From: 13-2-20CM-66-19 sp963824395
GTDB taxonomy: Bacteria; Pseudomonadota; Gammaproteobacteria; Steroidobacterales; Steroidobacteraceae
Length of the DNA stretch: 64,000 bases
Assembly: GCA_963824395.1 (NCBI GenBank)
Contig: CAWGPF010000001.1
Coordinates: 1,426,001-1,490,000, forward strand
Reading direction: 5' to 3'
Shown: in pieces, positions 1-8,051 of the stretch
How positions within the stretch are numbered: the first letter of the stretch is position 1
Layout of the letters: every line of letters starts with the position of its first letter
The notes under the pieces: model-generated
What the model was told of the DNA's origin: nothing
Seen by the model: only the letters and a program-made list of their open reading frames with translations
Database searches by the model: none
Translations under genes and position numbers: made by a program

Positions 1-831
1 GAGCGCCGGCGGGGTGGCGGCGGCCGCCGGGGCCGGCTGCGTGGCAGCAAGGTCGCGTGCGTCCGCGGTGATGGCGCGCGCAGCTCCCTGGGCCGCCGGC
101 AGCGCCGGCGCCGCACCGACCGCACGCTTCACGGTGGCGGTGAGCTCCTGGTAGAGGGTATCGAGGTTCTTCAGGTGCTTGAGGCCCTCCGGCGTCGTCA
201 CCTTCGGCAGCGCCAGAGCCGAGGGCGCCCCGGCGAGGGCCGAGATCACCTGGCCGAGGTAATCGCTGCTCTCGGCGATGTGCTGCGCGGCCTGCGCCGG
301 ATCCGCCGCCCCCTGGGTGAGGGCGCTGACATCCAGCTGCAGGCGCTGCGCACGCGACTCGAAGCGCTCGAGCGCGCCGCTGGAGGGGGTCGCGCCCGGC
401 GGCGGCAGCGTCTGAGCGAGCGCCTGGGCCTCGGCTACGAGCTTCGGCACCAGGGTCGCCGTGTCGTGCGCGGCCGCGCCGGCATCGCTGAGCGCGCTGC
501 GTGCGCGCAGCACGGCGGTGGCGTTGTTCATGAGGCGCGTGAAGCGCGCATCGGAGGTGAAGGGCGCGGCCGGATCCTTCGCGGCGGCCTCCTCGAGCTG
601 CTTCTGACGGTCCTGGAAGCGCCCGAGCGCCGCCGCATCGCCGGCGACCGCGCCGTCGGCATCCAGGGCGAGCCCGTAGAGGGCTTCCACAGGAACGGCG
701 TGGGCGGGACTTTCCGCCGGCCGGCTCAGCGCGAACCAGTAGGCGATGCCGCTGCCGATCAAGAGCAGCGTCGCCAGGCTCAGCAGCAGCGCGAGTGCGC
801 TCGGGGCAGCGGCGGCGGCGGTGCGACTCAT
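1..831 (-). CDS. pilJ: PilJ methyl-accepting chemotaxis protein, N-terminal part (truncated by window edge)
   Basis: Inner-membrane chemoreceptor of the Pil-Chp system, which passes surface or attractant signals to the ChpA kinase to control type IV pili. Only the first 277 codons lie in the window. Translation starts MSRTAAAAAP and has one clear transmembrane helix at about residues 12-33, followed by an Ala-rich helical periplasmic region; the signalling domain is off the edge. The start ATG (831-829) overlaps the pilI stop as ATGA, so the two are probably translationally coupled. The family call rests mainly on gene order (pilG-pilH-pilI-pilJ) and on the topology, because the diagnostic C-terminal half is not visible. 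Confidence 0.85.
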   Translation of the reverse strand, partial: MSRTAAAAAPSALALLLSLATLLLIGSGIAYWFALSRPAESPAHAVPVEALYGLALDADGAVAGDAAALGRFQDRQKQLEEAAAKDPAAPFTSDARFTRLMNNATAVLRARSALSDAGAAAHDTATLVPKLVAEAQALAQTLPPPGATPSSGALERFESRAQRLQLDVSALTQGAADPAQAAQHIAESSDYLGQVISALAGAPSALALPKVTTPEGLKHLKNLDTLYQELTATVKRAVGAAPALPAAQGAARAITADARDLAATQPAPAAAATPPAL

Positions 832-1406
832 GCCGCGGCCTCGGCGAAGGCGGGACTTTCGAGCACTGTACGCAGGCTCAAGACCGGCCACTGCTCCTGG
901 GCGCGGCGGAAGGCACCGGCGAGGTAGCGCTCGCAGCGCGCCACCGTCGGCGGGGCATCGCCTGAGAATTCATTCTCCGCGAAGCGCCGGAAACCGAGCA
1001 CCTCATCGACGATGAGGCCGGCGGGGATCTCGCGGTGATTCACCACGACGATGCGGGTATTGCGGGTGACGGGGGTCACCCCGGAGCCGAGGAACTGGCG
1101 CAGGTCGATGACCGGCAGCAGCTGCCCGCGCACGTTGGCGAGGCCCTTGATCCAGGGCTTGGCGCCCGGCACGCGCGTGGTGCTCGCGGGCACCCCGAGC
1201 ACCTCGCGGGTCTCCTCGCGGGCGACGAGGTACAGGTCCCCCGCCATGCGCAGCGCCACCCCCACCCACTCGCGGCCGCTCGCCGCCTCCTGGTTCAGCT
1301 GCGCGGACACCGCGCGCCCGCGGCGCTCGAGTTCTGCGAGCAGCTCGAACGGGCGGTCCCGGAGGGACTTCAGCTCAACCTGCGTTGCGGTGTTCGGTTC
1401 GCTCAT
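828..1406 (-). CDS. pilI: PilI, CheW-like adaptor protein
   Basis: 192-residue CheW-family scaffold that should couple the PilJ receptor to the ChpA histidine kinase in the Pil-Chp pathway. The CheW domain occupies about residues 45-185; the stretch PWIKGLANVRGQLLPVIDLR is the typical CheW core and VVVNHREIPAGLIVDEVLG the second half. A helical leader of about 40 residues precedes it, as in other PilI proteins. It is the third gene of a minus-strand operon and its stop overlaps the pilJ start. A 46-bp gap separates it from pilH. No key feature is missing. Confidence 0.93.
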   Translation of the reverse strand: MSEPNTATQVELKSLRDRPFELLAELERRGRAVSAQLNQEAASGREWVGVALRMAGDLYLVAREETREVLGVPASTTRVPGAKPWIKGLANVRGQLLPVIDLRQFLGSGVTPVTRNTRIVVVNHREIPAGLIVDEVLGFRRFAENEFSGDAPPTVARCERYLAGAFRRAQEQWPVLSLRTVLESPAFAEAAA

Positions 1407-1452
1407 GAGATCGACGGCTCGGCCTTAAGGCGCACCCGCGTGCGGGGGGCGT

Positions 1453-1827
1453 TCACGAGGACAGCGTCGCCTGCGCCTTGGCGACCAGCTGATCGGGGGA
1501 CACCGGCTTCACCATGTAGTCGATCGCGCCCTGGCGTAAGCCCCAGATGCGATCGGTCTCCTGGCCCTTGGAAGTCACCATGATGATCGGGATGGAACTG
1601 GTGCGCGGGTCGTTGGCGAGCGCGCGGGTGGCCTGGTAGCCGTTCATGCCCGGCATCACGATGTCCATGAAGATGAGGTCGGGGTTGATCTCGCGCGCCA
1701 GCCGCACCCCCTCGGCGCCATCGACCGCCGCGGCGGTCTGGAAGCCGTGCTTCTCGAGCGCCTTCTGCATCACGTGCAGCTCGGTCGGAGAGTCGTCCAC
1801 GATCAGGATCAGGGGCATCGCCATCAT
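1453..1827 (-). CDS. pilH: PilH, single-domain response regulator
   Basis: CheY-like receiver thought to act as phosphate sink or antagonist in the Pil-Chp system. Acidic residues for Mg2+ (VDDS near the N-terminus), the phosphoacceptor Asp in DLIFMDIVMPGMNG, the switch Thr in IIMVTSK and the Lys in YMVKP are all present. The open frame extends much further upstream, through pilG in another frame, but homology begins at MPLILIVDDS. The ATG at 1827 was chosen because it overlaps the pilG stop (ATGA); ATG at 1824 or 1818 would shorten the protein by one or three residues. Confidence 0.95.
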   Translation of the reverse strand: MMAMPLILIVDDSPTELHVMQKALEKHGFQTAAAVDGAEGVRLAREINPDLIFMDIVMPGMNGYQATRALANDPRTSSIPIIMVTSKGQETDRIWGLRQGAIDYMVKPVSPDQLVAKAQATLSS

Positions 1828-2216
1828 CTCCCGATATGCGTCTCGATCGCCGACAGCAGCTCGTCCTTGGTGAAGGGCTTGGTGAGGTAGTGCTCCGAGC
1901 CCACGATGCGGCCGCGGGCGCGGTCGAACAGCCCGTCCTTGGAGGACAGCATGATGACCGGGATCGAGCGGAAAACCTTGTTGTGCTTGATCAGCGAGCA
2001 GGTCTGGTAGCCATCCAGGCGCGGCATCATGATGTCGACGAACACGATATCCGGCTGATGGTCGGCGATCTTGGCGAGGGCGTCGAAGCCGTCGATCGCC
2101 GTGAACACCTCGCACCCCTCCTTGGCGAGCAGTGTCTCGGCCGTGCGGCGGATGGTCTTGCTGTCGTCGATGACGAGGACCTTAAGACCCTGGAGCTTGG
2201 TATTGCTGCCGGTCAC
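1824..2216 (-). CDS. pilG: PilG, single-domain response regulator
   Basis: 130-residue CheY-like receiver, the output regulator of Pil-Chp that promotes pilus extension and cAMP signalling in pseudomonads. It is very close to the known family: VLVIDDSKTIRRTAETLL at the N-terminus, the phosphoacceptor in FVDIMMPRLDGYQTC, then IMLSSKDGLFD and YLTKPF. A longer ATG frame begins at 2321, but its extra residues are Arg-rich and unlike PilG. The GTG at 2216 is preferred because AAGGAG lies about 10 nt upstream and homology starts just after it. First gene of the minus-strand operon, divergent from gshB. Confidence 0.95.
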   Translation of the reverse strand: MTGSNTKLQGLKVLVIDDSKTIRRTAETLLAKEGCEVFTAIDGFDALAKIADHQPDIVFVDIMMPRLDGYQTCSLIKHNKVFRSIPVIMLSSKDGLFDRARGRIVGSEHYLTKPFTKDELLSAIETHIGR

Positions 2217-2496
2217 GATCGAGTGACTCCTTCCGTTAAGGCCTCTGCGGCGAAACGAACCGTGGCCGCCCCATGCCACGGCCACGGGGAACCAGATGCG
2301 TCTCGCGGCCCCTGAAAACACAAGGGAAAGCGCAGCGCGGTTTTAACATATCGGTATACCCCCGGCTATGCCATGCACGTCACGTTTTTCGAAGGTCGCG
2401 GGCGTGGCGCGCCCCTGAATAAGCCCGGGGCAGACATATTCGCGGCGCACTCGCCATAATCGGCATTCCGAGCTTGCGCTTACCCTGAAGGATGCG
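2217..2496. promoter_or_regulatory. Divergent pilG/gshB intergenic region with inverted repeat
   Basis: 280 bp without a gene; promoters for both directions should lie here. An 8-bp inverted repeat, CGTGGCCG (2261-2268) and CGGCCACG (2279-2286), falls in the expected pilG leader. GAAGGA lies just before the gshB ATG. A weak -10-like CATAAT is seen around 2455 for gshB, with no convincing -35. No operator was recognised. Confidence 0.4.
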
Positions 2497-3465
2497 ATGA
2501 CGACGCAGCAGCGACTCGGCGTGGTGATGGACCCGATCGGCTCCATCAACTATGCCAAGGACTCCACCCTGGCGATGCTCCTGGCGGCCCAGGCGCGCGG
2601 CTTCGCGCTCAGCTACCTCGAGCAGCAGGATCTCTTCGTGCGCGACGGCGTCGCCTTCGGGCGCATGCGGCCACTCACCGTCGCCGCCGACCCGCGGGGC
2701 TGGTTCAGTCTCGGGGAGCCGCAGGTGGAGCCGCTGGGGGCGCTGCAGTGCCTGCTGATGCGCAAGGACCCGCCCTTCGACATGGAGTTCATCTATACCA
2801 CCTACATCCTCGAGCGGGCGGAAGGCGCCGGGGTGCTGGTCGCCAACCGCCCGCAGGGCCTGCGCGACATGAACGAGAAGGTCTACACGGCCTGGTTCCC
2901 GCAGTGCTGCGCCCCGACGCTGATCACCCGCGACATGGGCGACATGGCGGCCTTTCTCAGGGAGCACGACAAGATCGTGGTGAAGCCTCTGGAGGGTATG
3001 GGCGGGCGCTCGATCTTCGTGCTCGAGCAGCAGGACCGCAACGCCCGCGTCGTCTTCGAGACCCTGACCAATTACGGCCACCGCTTCGCCATCGTGCAGC
3101 GCTACCTGCCCGAGATCGCCGTCAGCGGCGATGCGCGTGTGCTCCTGATCGACGGGGAGCCGGTGCCCTACGCGCTGGCGCGCATCCCCGCCGCCGAGGA
3201 TCACCGCGGCAACCTCGCCGCCGGGGCCAAGGGCGTCGGGCGCGAGCTCAACGACCGCGATCGCTGGCTCGCCGGTCAAATCGGCCCGGCACTGGCCGCC
3301 CAGGGCATGCTGTTCGTGGGCCTCGACGTCATCGGCGGCTTCGTCACGGAGATCAACGTCACGAGCCCGACCGGCATCCGCGAGCTCGAGAAGCAGTTCC
3401 CCGTCCGCATCGGGGAGCTGTTCATCGCGGCCCTCGAGCGGCGCCTGGCCGCACGGCGGGGCTGA
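2497..3465 (+). CDS. gshB: Glutathione synthetase
   Basis: ATP-grasp enzyme joining gamma-glutamylcysteine and glycine to make glutathione in the cytoplasm. 322 residues, close to the E. coli length. The family pattern is clear throughout: GVVMDPIGSINYAKD at the start, LMRKDPPFDMEFIYTTYILE, the ATP-binding KPLEGMGGRSIF, RVLLIDGEPVPYALARIP and the C-terminal VGLDVIGGFVTEINVTSPTG. It heads a plus-strand run with the TonB-like gene 10 bp downstream, the arrangement also known in pseudomonads. Confidence 0.97.
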   Translation: MTTQQRLGVVMDPIGSINYAKDSTLAMLLAAQARGFALSYLEQQDLFVRDGVAFGRMRPLTVAADPRGWFSLGEPQVEPLGALQCLLMRKDPPFDMEFIYTTYILERAEGAGVLVANRPQGLRDMNEKVYTAWFPQCCAPTLITRDMGDMAAFLREHDKIVVKPLEGMGGRSIFVLEQQDRNARVVFETLTNYGHRFAIVQRYLPEIAVSGDARVLLIDGEPVPYALARIPAAEDHRGNLAAGAKGVGRELNDRDRWLAGQIGPALAAQGMLFVGLDVIGGFVTEINVTSPTGIRELEKQFPVRIGELFIAALERRLAARRG

Positions 3466-3475
3466 AGGGGCGGCC

Positions 3476-4375
3476 ATGGCGCGGCGCGCGCTCATGATGC
3501 GGGAGGGTGTCGCGCCGGTGTGGGACCGGCTGCTGACCATGGTGTTCCTCGCCGGTCTCCTGCACGGGCTCATCATCGTCGGCCTCACCTTCAATGCCGC
3601 CGCCCACGACAAAGCCGAGGCGCCGGGTCTCGAGGTACTCCTGGTGTCCGATGAACTGCCCACCTCGGACCAGAACCCGACCGCGACCTACCTCGCGCAG
3701 CGCACCCAGGTCGGCTCGGGCAATACCCGAAAGTCCGTGGCGCCGCGCAACCGCGCCGCCTCCCTGCCCTCGCTGCACCACAAGGGCACGCCGCAGGGCA
3801 ATTCCCTCAAGGAGGAAGGCGAGCACGCCGGCAGTACCGAGGATGAGCGGGTCTTAAGCACGGTCGGCTGGAGCACCAGCATCCGCTACCTTGCCGCGGA
3901 AGGGGGCGAGGGCTCGACCCGCGATCAGCCGTTGCTCTTTGATCAGCCCGAGACCGCCCAGCCCGGCCCCGATGAGGCAGGACCCGCGCAGCTGCGCGGG
4001 CCGAAGCGCGATGAGCTGTGGGTGACCCCGGACACGCGCGCCTCGATGCTCGCGCCGTACCTGGATGCCTGGCGGCGCAAGGTCGAGCGCATCGGCACGC
4101 TCAACTACCCGACCGTCTCCAAGGTCGCCGCGGCGGCCTCCGCCCCGGTGGTCGAGGTGGGGATCTCAGCCGACGGCAAGCTCACGCGCGCCCTCATCCG
4201 CCGCTCCAGCGGCAGCGCCGCGCTGGACCAGGCGGCGCTCGAGATCCTCAAGCTCGCCAGCCCCTTCGACCCGTTTCCGCCGGAGCTCGCCAAGCAGCAT
4301 CCGGCGCTCGCCTTTGCGTACGAGTGGCAATTCACCGGCGCCGGGGCCGGCCGTGGCAGCGTATCGGTTCCTTGA
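3476..4375 (+). CDS. TonB family protein (TonB3-like)
   Basis: 299-residue inner-membrane-anchored periplasmic protein. One transmembrane helix at about residues 19-40 follows a short cytoplasmic tail. A long low-complexity periplasmic linker comes next, and then a TonB C-terminal domain at about residues 205-290 (YPTVSKVAAAA, VVEVGISADGKLTRALIRRSSGSAALDQAALEIL split across the domain, AFAYEWQF at the end). TonB transduces proton-motive force to outer-membrane transporters. The position between gshB and algH next to the pil genes matches the P. aeruginosa locus whose tonB3 affects twitching motility; a role in pilus function here is inference. Confidence 0.85.
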   Translation: MARRALMMREGVAPVWDRLLTMVFLAGLLHGLIIVGLTFNAAAHDKAEAPGLEVLLVSDELPTSDQNPTATYLAQRTQVGSGNTRKSVAPRNRAASLPSLHHKGTPQGNSLKEEGEHAGSTEDERVLSTVGWSTSIRYLAAEGGEGSTRDQPLLFDQPETAQPGPDEAGPAQLRGPKRDELWVTPDTRASMLAPYLDAWRRKVERIGTLNYPTVSKVAAAASAPVVEVGISADGKLTRALIRRSSGSAALDQAALEILKLASPFDPFPPELAKQHPALAFAYEWQFTGAGAGRGSVSVP

Positions 4376-4406
4376 GACTGCCACGGGGCATGCCCATACT
4401 GTGGCC

Positions 4407-5051
4407 ATGGGCAGCAAACACGGCCCGGAGACCCCCGGCGAAGAGCCTGAGCTGGAAGAAGACACAGCAGGCGGTCCCCCGTTCGCCGAAAGCCCCCCCG
4501 GAAGCCTCACCAATCACCTCCTGATCGCCATGCCACAGCTGAGCGATCCGAACTTCGCCCAGACCGTGGCGCTCATCTGCGAGCACACCGACAAGGGGGC
4601 GCTCGGCATCGTGCTCAACAAGCCCCTGCCGATGAAGCTCTCGGACGTGCTCTCGCAGATGAAGCTCGATCCGGCCACCGAGACCATCGCCGGGCAGCCC
4701 GTGCTGCGCGGCGGCCCGGTCCACACCGACCGCGGCTTCGTGCTGCACCGGCCGGGTGGGCAGTGGGACCACACGCACAAGGTCTCCGACACCATCCAGG
4801 TGACCACCTCGCGCGACGTGCTCGCCGCCATGGCCAAGGGCGAGGGCCCCTCCGATGCCTTCATCGCCCTCGGTTACGCCGGCTGGGAGTCCGGGCAGCT
4901 CGAGCGGGAGATGAAGGACAACGCCTGGGCGTCGGTCCCGGTGGATCCGCGCGTGGTGTTCGAGCTGCCGTTCGAGCAGCGCTGGGCGGGCGCCTGGCGC
5001 CTGCTCGGGATCGAGGTCGACCGCTTGAGTCCCGAAGCCGGTCATGCCTGA
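4407..5051 (+). CDS. yqgE: AlgH/YqgE family protein (UPF0301)
   Basis: 214-residue cytoplasmic protein of the AlgH/YqgE family, whose biochemical role is not firmly known. Family signatures are LIAMPQLSDPNFAQTVALIC, GALGIVLNKPLPMKLSDVL, VLRGGPVHTDRGFVLH and ALGYAGWESGQLE. The start at ATG 4407 gives an acidic N-terminal extension of about 30 residues before the conserved core; a GTG at 4401 is also in frame. It lies between the tonB-like gene and ruvX, which is a conserved neighbourhood. Confidence 0.92.
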   Translation: MGSKHGPETPGEEPELEEDTAGGPPFAESPPGSLTNHLLIAMPQLSDPNFAQTVALICEHTDKGALGIVLNKPLPMKLSDVLSQMKLDPATETIAGQPVLRGGPVHTDRGFVLHRPGGQWDHTHKVSDTIQVTTSRDVLAAMAKGEGPSDAFIALGYAGWESGQLEREMKDNAWASVPVDPRVVFELPFEQRWAGAWRLLGIEVDRLSPEAGHA

Positions 5052-5069
5052 GCGGCTGACCTGCGGGGC

Positions 5070-5507
5070 ATGAGCGAGCCTGAGACCCTCCTCGCCTTCG
5101 ATTTTGGTCTGAAGCGTATCGGCATCGCCAGCGGCGACACCCTCACCCGCGGCGCGGCTCCCCGGCCGGCAGCGGTGAGCGGCGCGGCCGGACCTGACTG
5201 GGCCGCCATCGCGCGCGAAGTGCACGCCCTAAGCCCCGCCCGGCTCATCGTCGGGGCACCGTATAATGCCGATGGGAGCGAGGGGCCGATGACGGCCACC
5301 GCGCGCGCCTTCGCCGCCGAACTTAAACGCCGCTTTGCCCTGCCCGTGCACCTGGTGGATGAGCGCTTCTCCTCGCTCGAGGCGACCGCGGCGCTCAAGG
5401 AACAGCGCGCGAGCGGCGCGCGGCGACGGCGCGTGACCAAGGCGGATATCGACAGCGCGGCCGCCGTGGTGATCCTGCGGCGCTTTCTGGCAGGTGAAGG
5501 TAACTGA
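5070..5507 (+). CDS. ruvX: RuvX/YqgF, Holliday-junction resolvase-like / pre-16S rRNA nuclease
   Basis: 145-residue RNase H-fold nuclease of the YqgF family, implicated in maturing the 5' end of 16S rRNA. The first beta strand with its acidic residue (LLAFDFGLKRIGIASGD), the LIVGAPYNADGSEGP loop and the C-terminal catalytic region (VDERFSSLEA and KADIDSAAAVVIL) are all intact. It sits 18 bp after yqgE, the usual pair, and is immediately followed by pyrB. Confidence 0.95.
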   Translation: MSEPETLLAFDFGLKRIGIASGDTLTRGAAPRPAAVSGAAGPDWAAIAREVHALSPARLIVGAPYNADGSEGPMTATARAFAAELKRRFALPVHLVDERFSSLEATAALKEQRASGARRRRVTKADIDSAAAVVILRRFLAGEGN

Positions 5508-5508
5508 C

Positions 5509-6489
5509 GTGAAGACGGCGGATGCGGCGATGCACGGGCAGCTGCGGGCGGATGGCTCGCTGCGCCACCTCATCACCCTGGAAGACCTGCCGCGCCCGCA
5601 GCTCGAGCGGCTGCTCGAGCGGGCCCAGAGCCTGGTGCGCCCGCTCGGCGCCCGCCCGGCGATGAGCCAGCTGCTCGCCGGCAACACGGTCGCCAACCTC
5701 TTTACCGAGCCCTCCACCCGCACGCGCGTGAGCTTTGAGCTCGCCGCCAAGCGCCTCGGAGCGCAGGTCGTGAACCTCGAGCTGCAGCTGTCCTCGCGCG
5801 TCAAGGGCGAGAGCATGCTCGATACCGTCTACACCCTCGAGTCCCTGCACGTGGACGCTTTCGTGATCCGCGATGCGCAGGTGGGCGTGCCGCAGCTGGT
5901 CGCCTCGCACGTGGCGCCCCACGTGAGCGTGCTGTCGGCCGGCGAGGCGCACGTCTCGCACCCGACCCAGGGCCTGCTCGATGCGCTCACCATCCTGCAG
6001 AGGAAGCAGCGCTTCGCGGGCCTGAGCGTCGCGATCGTGGGTGACATCCGCCACTCGCGCGTGGCGCGCTCGGCCTGGCACGCGCTGCGCACGCTCGGCG
6101 TCACGGACCTGCGCATCCTCGCCCCGCCCTCCCTGATGCCCGCCGCCGAGGAGTTCGCCGGCTGCACGCGCTACACCGACCTCGCGGCGGGACTTGAGGC
6201 GGCGGACGTCATCATGATGCTGCGCATCCAGAAGGAGCGCATGGGGGAGGCGGACCTGCCCTCCGCCGAGCAGTACTTCGAGGCCTGGGGCCTGAACGAG
6301 GCGCGCCTGAAGCGCGCGCGCGCGGATGCCATCGTCATGCACCCGCAGCCGATGAACCGCGGCATCGAGATCGACTCCGCGGTGGCTGACGGCCCGCAGT
6401 CGGTGATCCGTGACCAGGTGAGGAACGGCGTCGCGGTGCGCATGGCGGTGCTGGCGGAAGTGCTCACCACGCGCGGCGGTGCCGCGTGA
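5509..6489 (+). CDS. pyrB: Aspartate carbamoyltransferase catalytic subunit
   Basis: Second step of pyrimidine synthesis: carbamoyl phosphate plus aspartate to carbamoyl aspartate. 326 residues. The carbamoyl-phosphate loop is in EPSTRTRVSFELAAKRLGA, with VSHPTQGLLDALT and IVMHPQPMNRGIEID further on. An in-frame GTG at 5494 would overlap ruvX. GTG 5509 was chosen because GAAGG stands 8 nt before it; ATG 5530 is a third option. No pyrI regulatory subunit or pyrC-like partner gene follows; instead the stop overlaps a PyrK-like gene. Confidence 0.93.
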   Translation: MKTADAAMHGQLRADGSLRHLITLEDLPRPQLERLLERAQSLVRPLGARPAMSQLLAGNTVANLFTEPSTRTRVSFELAAKRLGAQVVNLELQLSSRVKGESMLDTVYTLESLHVDAFVIRDAQVGVPQLVASHVAPHVSVLSAGEAHVSHPTQGLLDALTILQRKQRFAGLSVAIVGDIRHSRVARSAWHALRTLGVTDLRILAPPSLMPAAEEFAGCTRYTDLAAGLEAADVIMMLRIQKERMGEADLPSAEQYFEAWGLNEARLKRARADAIVMHPQPMNRGIEIDSAVADGPQSVIRDQVRNGVAVRMAVLAEVLTTRGGAA

Positions 6490-7370
6490 GCCGCGCGGAC
6501 CGCGGCACCATCTTCCTGGAAGAGGCGCGGGTGCTCTCGCACCTCGCCTACGACGCCGAGCAGTTCGTGCTGCGCTTAAGCGCGCCCAAGTGCGCGGCGC
6601 ACGCGCAGCCTGGGACATTCGCGCACCTCACCTGCGATCCCACCATTCCGATGCGCCGGCCGCTGTCGATCATGCGCGTGGACCCCACGGCCGGCTGGAT
6701 CGAGATCCTCTACAAGGTGGTGGGCGCAGGACTGCACGCGCTCGCCGCCAAGAAGGCGGGCGACACCGTGAGCGTGCTCGGGCCCATCGGCAAGCCCTTC
6801 ATCGCCCACCCCGAGCGGCCGCGGGCGCTTTTGATCGGCGGTGGCGTCGGCATCCCGCCGATGGTGTTCCTCGCCGAGCGTCTCAAGGCCGACCCCGCCT
6901 TCCGCCCGCTCGTGCTCATGGGCTCGGAGGTGCCGTTCCCGTTCCGCACTCGCCCCTCCGCGACCCTCATCGCCGGCATGCCCGCCGGCACTATCGCCTG
7001 CATGCCGCTCCTTGAAGAGTGGGGCGTGCCGAGCCGTCTTGCGAGCCGCGCGGACTTCCCCGGATGCTACTCGGGCTTCGTCACCGAGCTCGCCCACGAG
7101 TGGCTTGAGTCCTTAAGCGACGCACAGCGCACCGAGGTCGAGGTGTTCGCCTGCGGGCCGACGCCGATGCTCAAGGCGACGGCGGCGCTGGCGCGCCGCC
7201 ACGGCGTCCCCTGTCAGGTATCGCTCGAGGAGTTCATGGCGTGCGCGGTCGGCGGCTGCGCCGGCTGCACGGTCGAGGTGCGCACCGCGGAAGGCACGGC
7301 CATGAAGCGCGTGTGCGTGGATGGCCCGGTGTTCGAGGCCCACACCGTGTTCTTCAGGGCGCTGCACTAG
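6486..7370 (+). CDS. PyrK-like FAD/[2Fe-2S] electron-transfer protein
   Basis: 294-residue ferredoxin-reductase-type flavoprotein resembling PyrK, the subunit that passes electrons from dihydroorotate dehydrogenase 1B to NAD. The FAD-binding motif RRPLSI is at residues 57-62, the nucleotide loop GGGVGIPP at 118-125 and CGPTPML at 223-229. Four cysteines at 253, 258, 261 and 277 give the C-x4-C-x2-C-x15-C cluster pattern. Its GTG start overlaps the pyrB stop (GTGA), which suggests coupling. No PyrD partner is in the window. Other Fe-S flavoprotein oxidoreductase subunits share this architecture, so PyrK identity rests on motif plus pyrB linkage. Confidence 0.8.
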   Translation: MSRADRGTIFLEEARVLSHLAYDAEQFVLRLSAPKCAAHAQPGTFAHLTCDPTIPMRRPLSIMRVDPTAGWIEILYKVVGAGLHALAAKKAGDTVSVLGPIGKPFIAHPERPRALLIGGGVGIPPMVFLAERLKADPAFRPLVLMGSEVPFPFRTRPSATLIAGMPAGTIACMPLLEEWGVPSRLASRADFPGCYSGFVTELAHEWLESLSDAQRTEVEVFACGPTPMLKATAALARRHGVPCQVSLEEFMACAVGGCAGCTVEVRTAEGTAMKRVCVDGPVFEAHTVFFRALH

Positions 7371-7388
7371 GGCGTGCGCCCGAATCCC

Positions 7389-8015
7389 ATGCACTCCCTC
7401 ACCCTGATCCGCAGCGCCCTCCTCGCGGGTCTCGCCGCGCTGTGCGTCGCGTGCGCCAGCGCCCCGCAGGTAGCGCCGCCGCGTCAGGTCTCGCTCGCGC
7501 AGCTGGTGCATTCCTACGATGTGGACAGCATGGTGAACCGCTCGCAGAGCGAGGCGCTCGCGCAGGCGCATCGCGCCATCGAGAAGGTGCGCTCAGGGTA
7601 CGGCGAGGCGCTCACGCGCCTCTCAAGCGAGCAGCGCAGCCGCTTCGAGGCCGCCACCGACCGCTTCGTGAGCGCCGCGCGCACCCTCCCGGACACGACG
7701 CAGGCGGCGCGGGTGTGGGCCGAGGCGTACGGGGCGGACTTAAGCGATGCCGAGCTCGGCAAGATCGCCGGGTTTGCCAGCACGGATGCGGGCGGGGAGT
7801 ACTTCGCCAACGGCGGCAACCCGCAGGGACTCAGCGGCGATGACCTCAAGGAAGTGGTGAAGTTCGCCCGCACCCCGGCAGGTCAGAAGCAGCCCGCGGC
7901 CAACACTGCGGCGGCCAGCGCGCTGCGCACCTGGCTCGAGCAGCAGCGCGGCGCCAGCCTCGACCAGGACGTGCAGCGCTACCTCGGGGAGGTACGTAAT
8001 ATCCTTGGTTACTGA
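7389..8015 (+). CDS. DUF2059-like putative lipoprotein
   Basis: 208-residue exported protein of unknown function. The N-terminus has a hydrophobic signal segment ending in CVACAS, which could serve as a lipobox although the -3 Cys is unusual. The body is helical. The region DAELGKIAGFASTDAGGEYF resembles the DUF2059 pattern (elongated helix, then F-x-S-x-x-G). A GTG at 7374 is also in frame, but ATG 7389 gives a cleaner signal peptide. It is 18 bp from the PyrK-like gene and convergent with the pilus motor operon. Confidence 0.6.
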   Translation: MHSLTLIRSALLAGLAALCVACASAPQVAPPRQVSLAQLVHSYDVDSMVNRSQSEALAQAHRAIEKVRSGYGEALTRLSSEQRSRFEAATDRFVSAARTLPDTTQAARVWAEAYGADLSDAELGKIAGFASTDAGGEYFANGGNPQGLSGDDLKEVVKFARTPAGQKQPAANTAAASALRTWLEQQRGASLDQDVQRYLGEVRNILGY

Positions 8016-8051
8016 CGCGGCGGCCGCTTGAGCGTCGCCCGCATCAGGCCG

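Noticed and set aside
2343..3663. Minus-strand frames opposite gshB
   Set aside because: No recognisable domain and His/Arg-rich composition; gshB is complete on the other strand.
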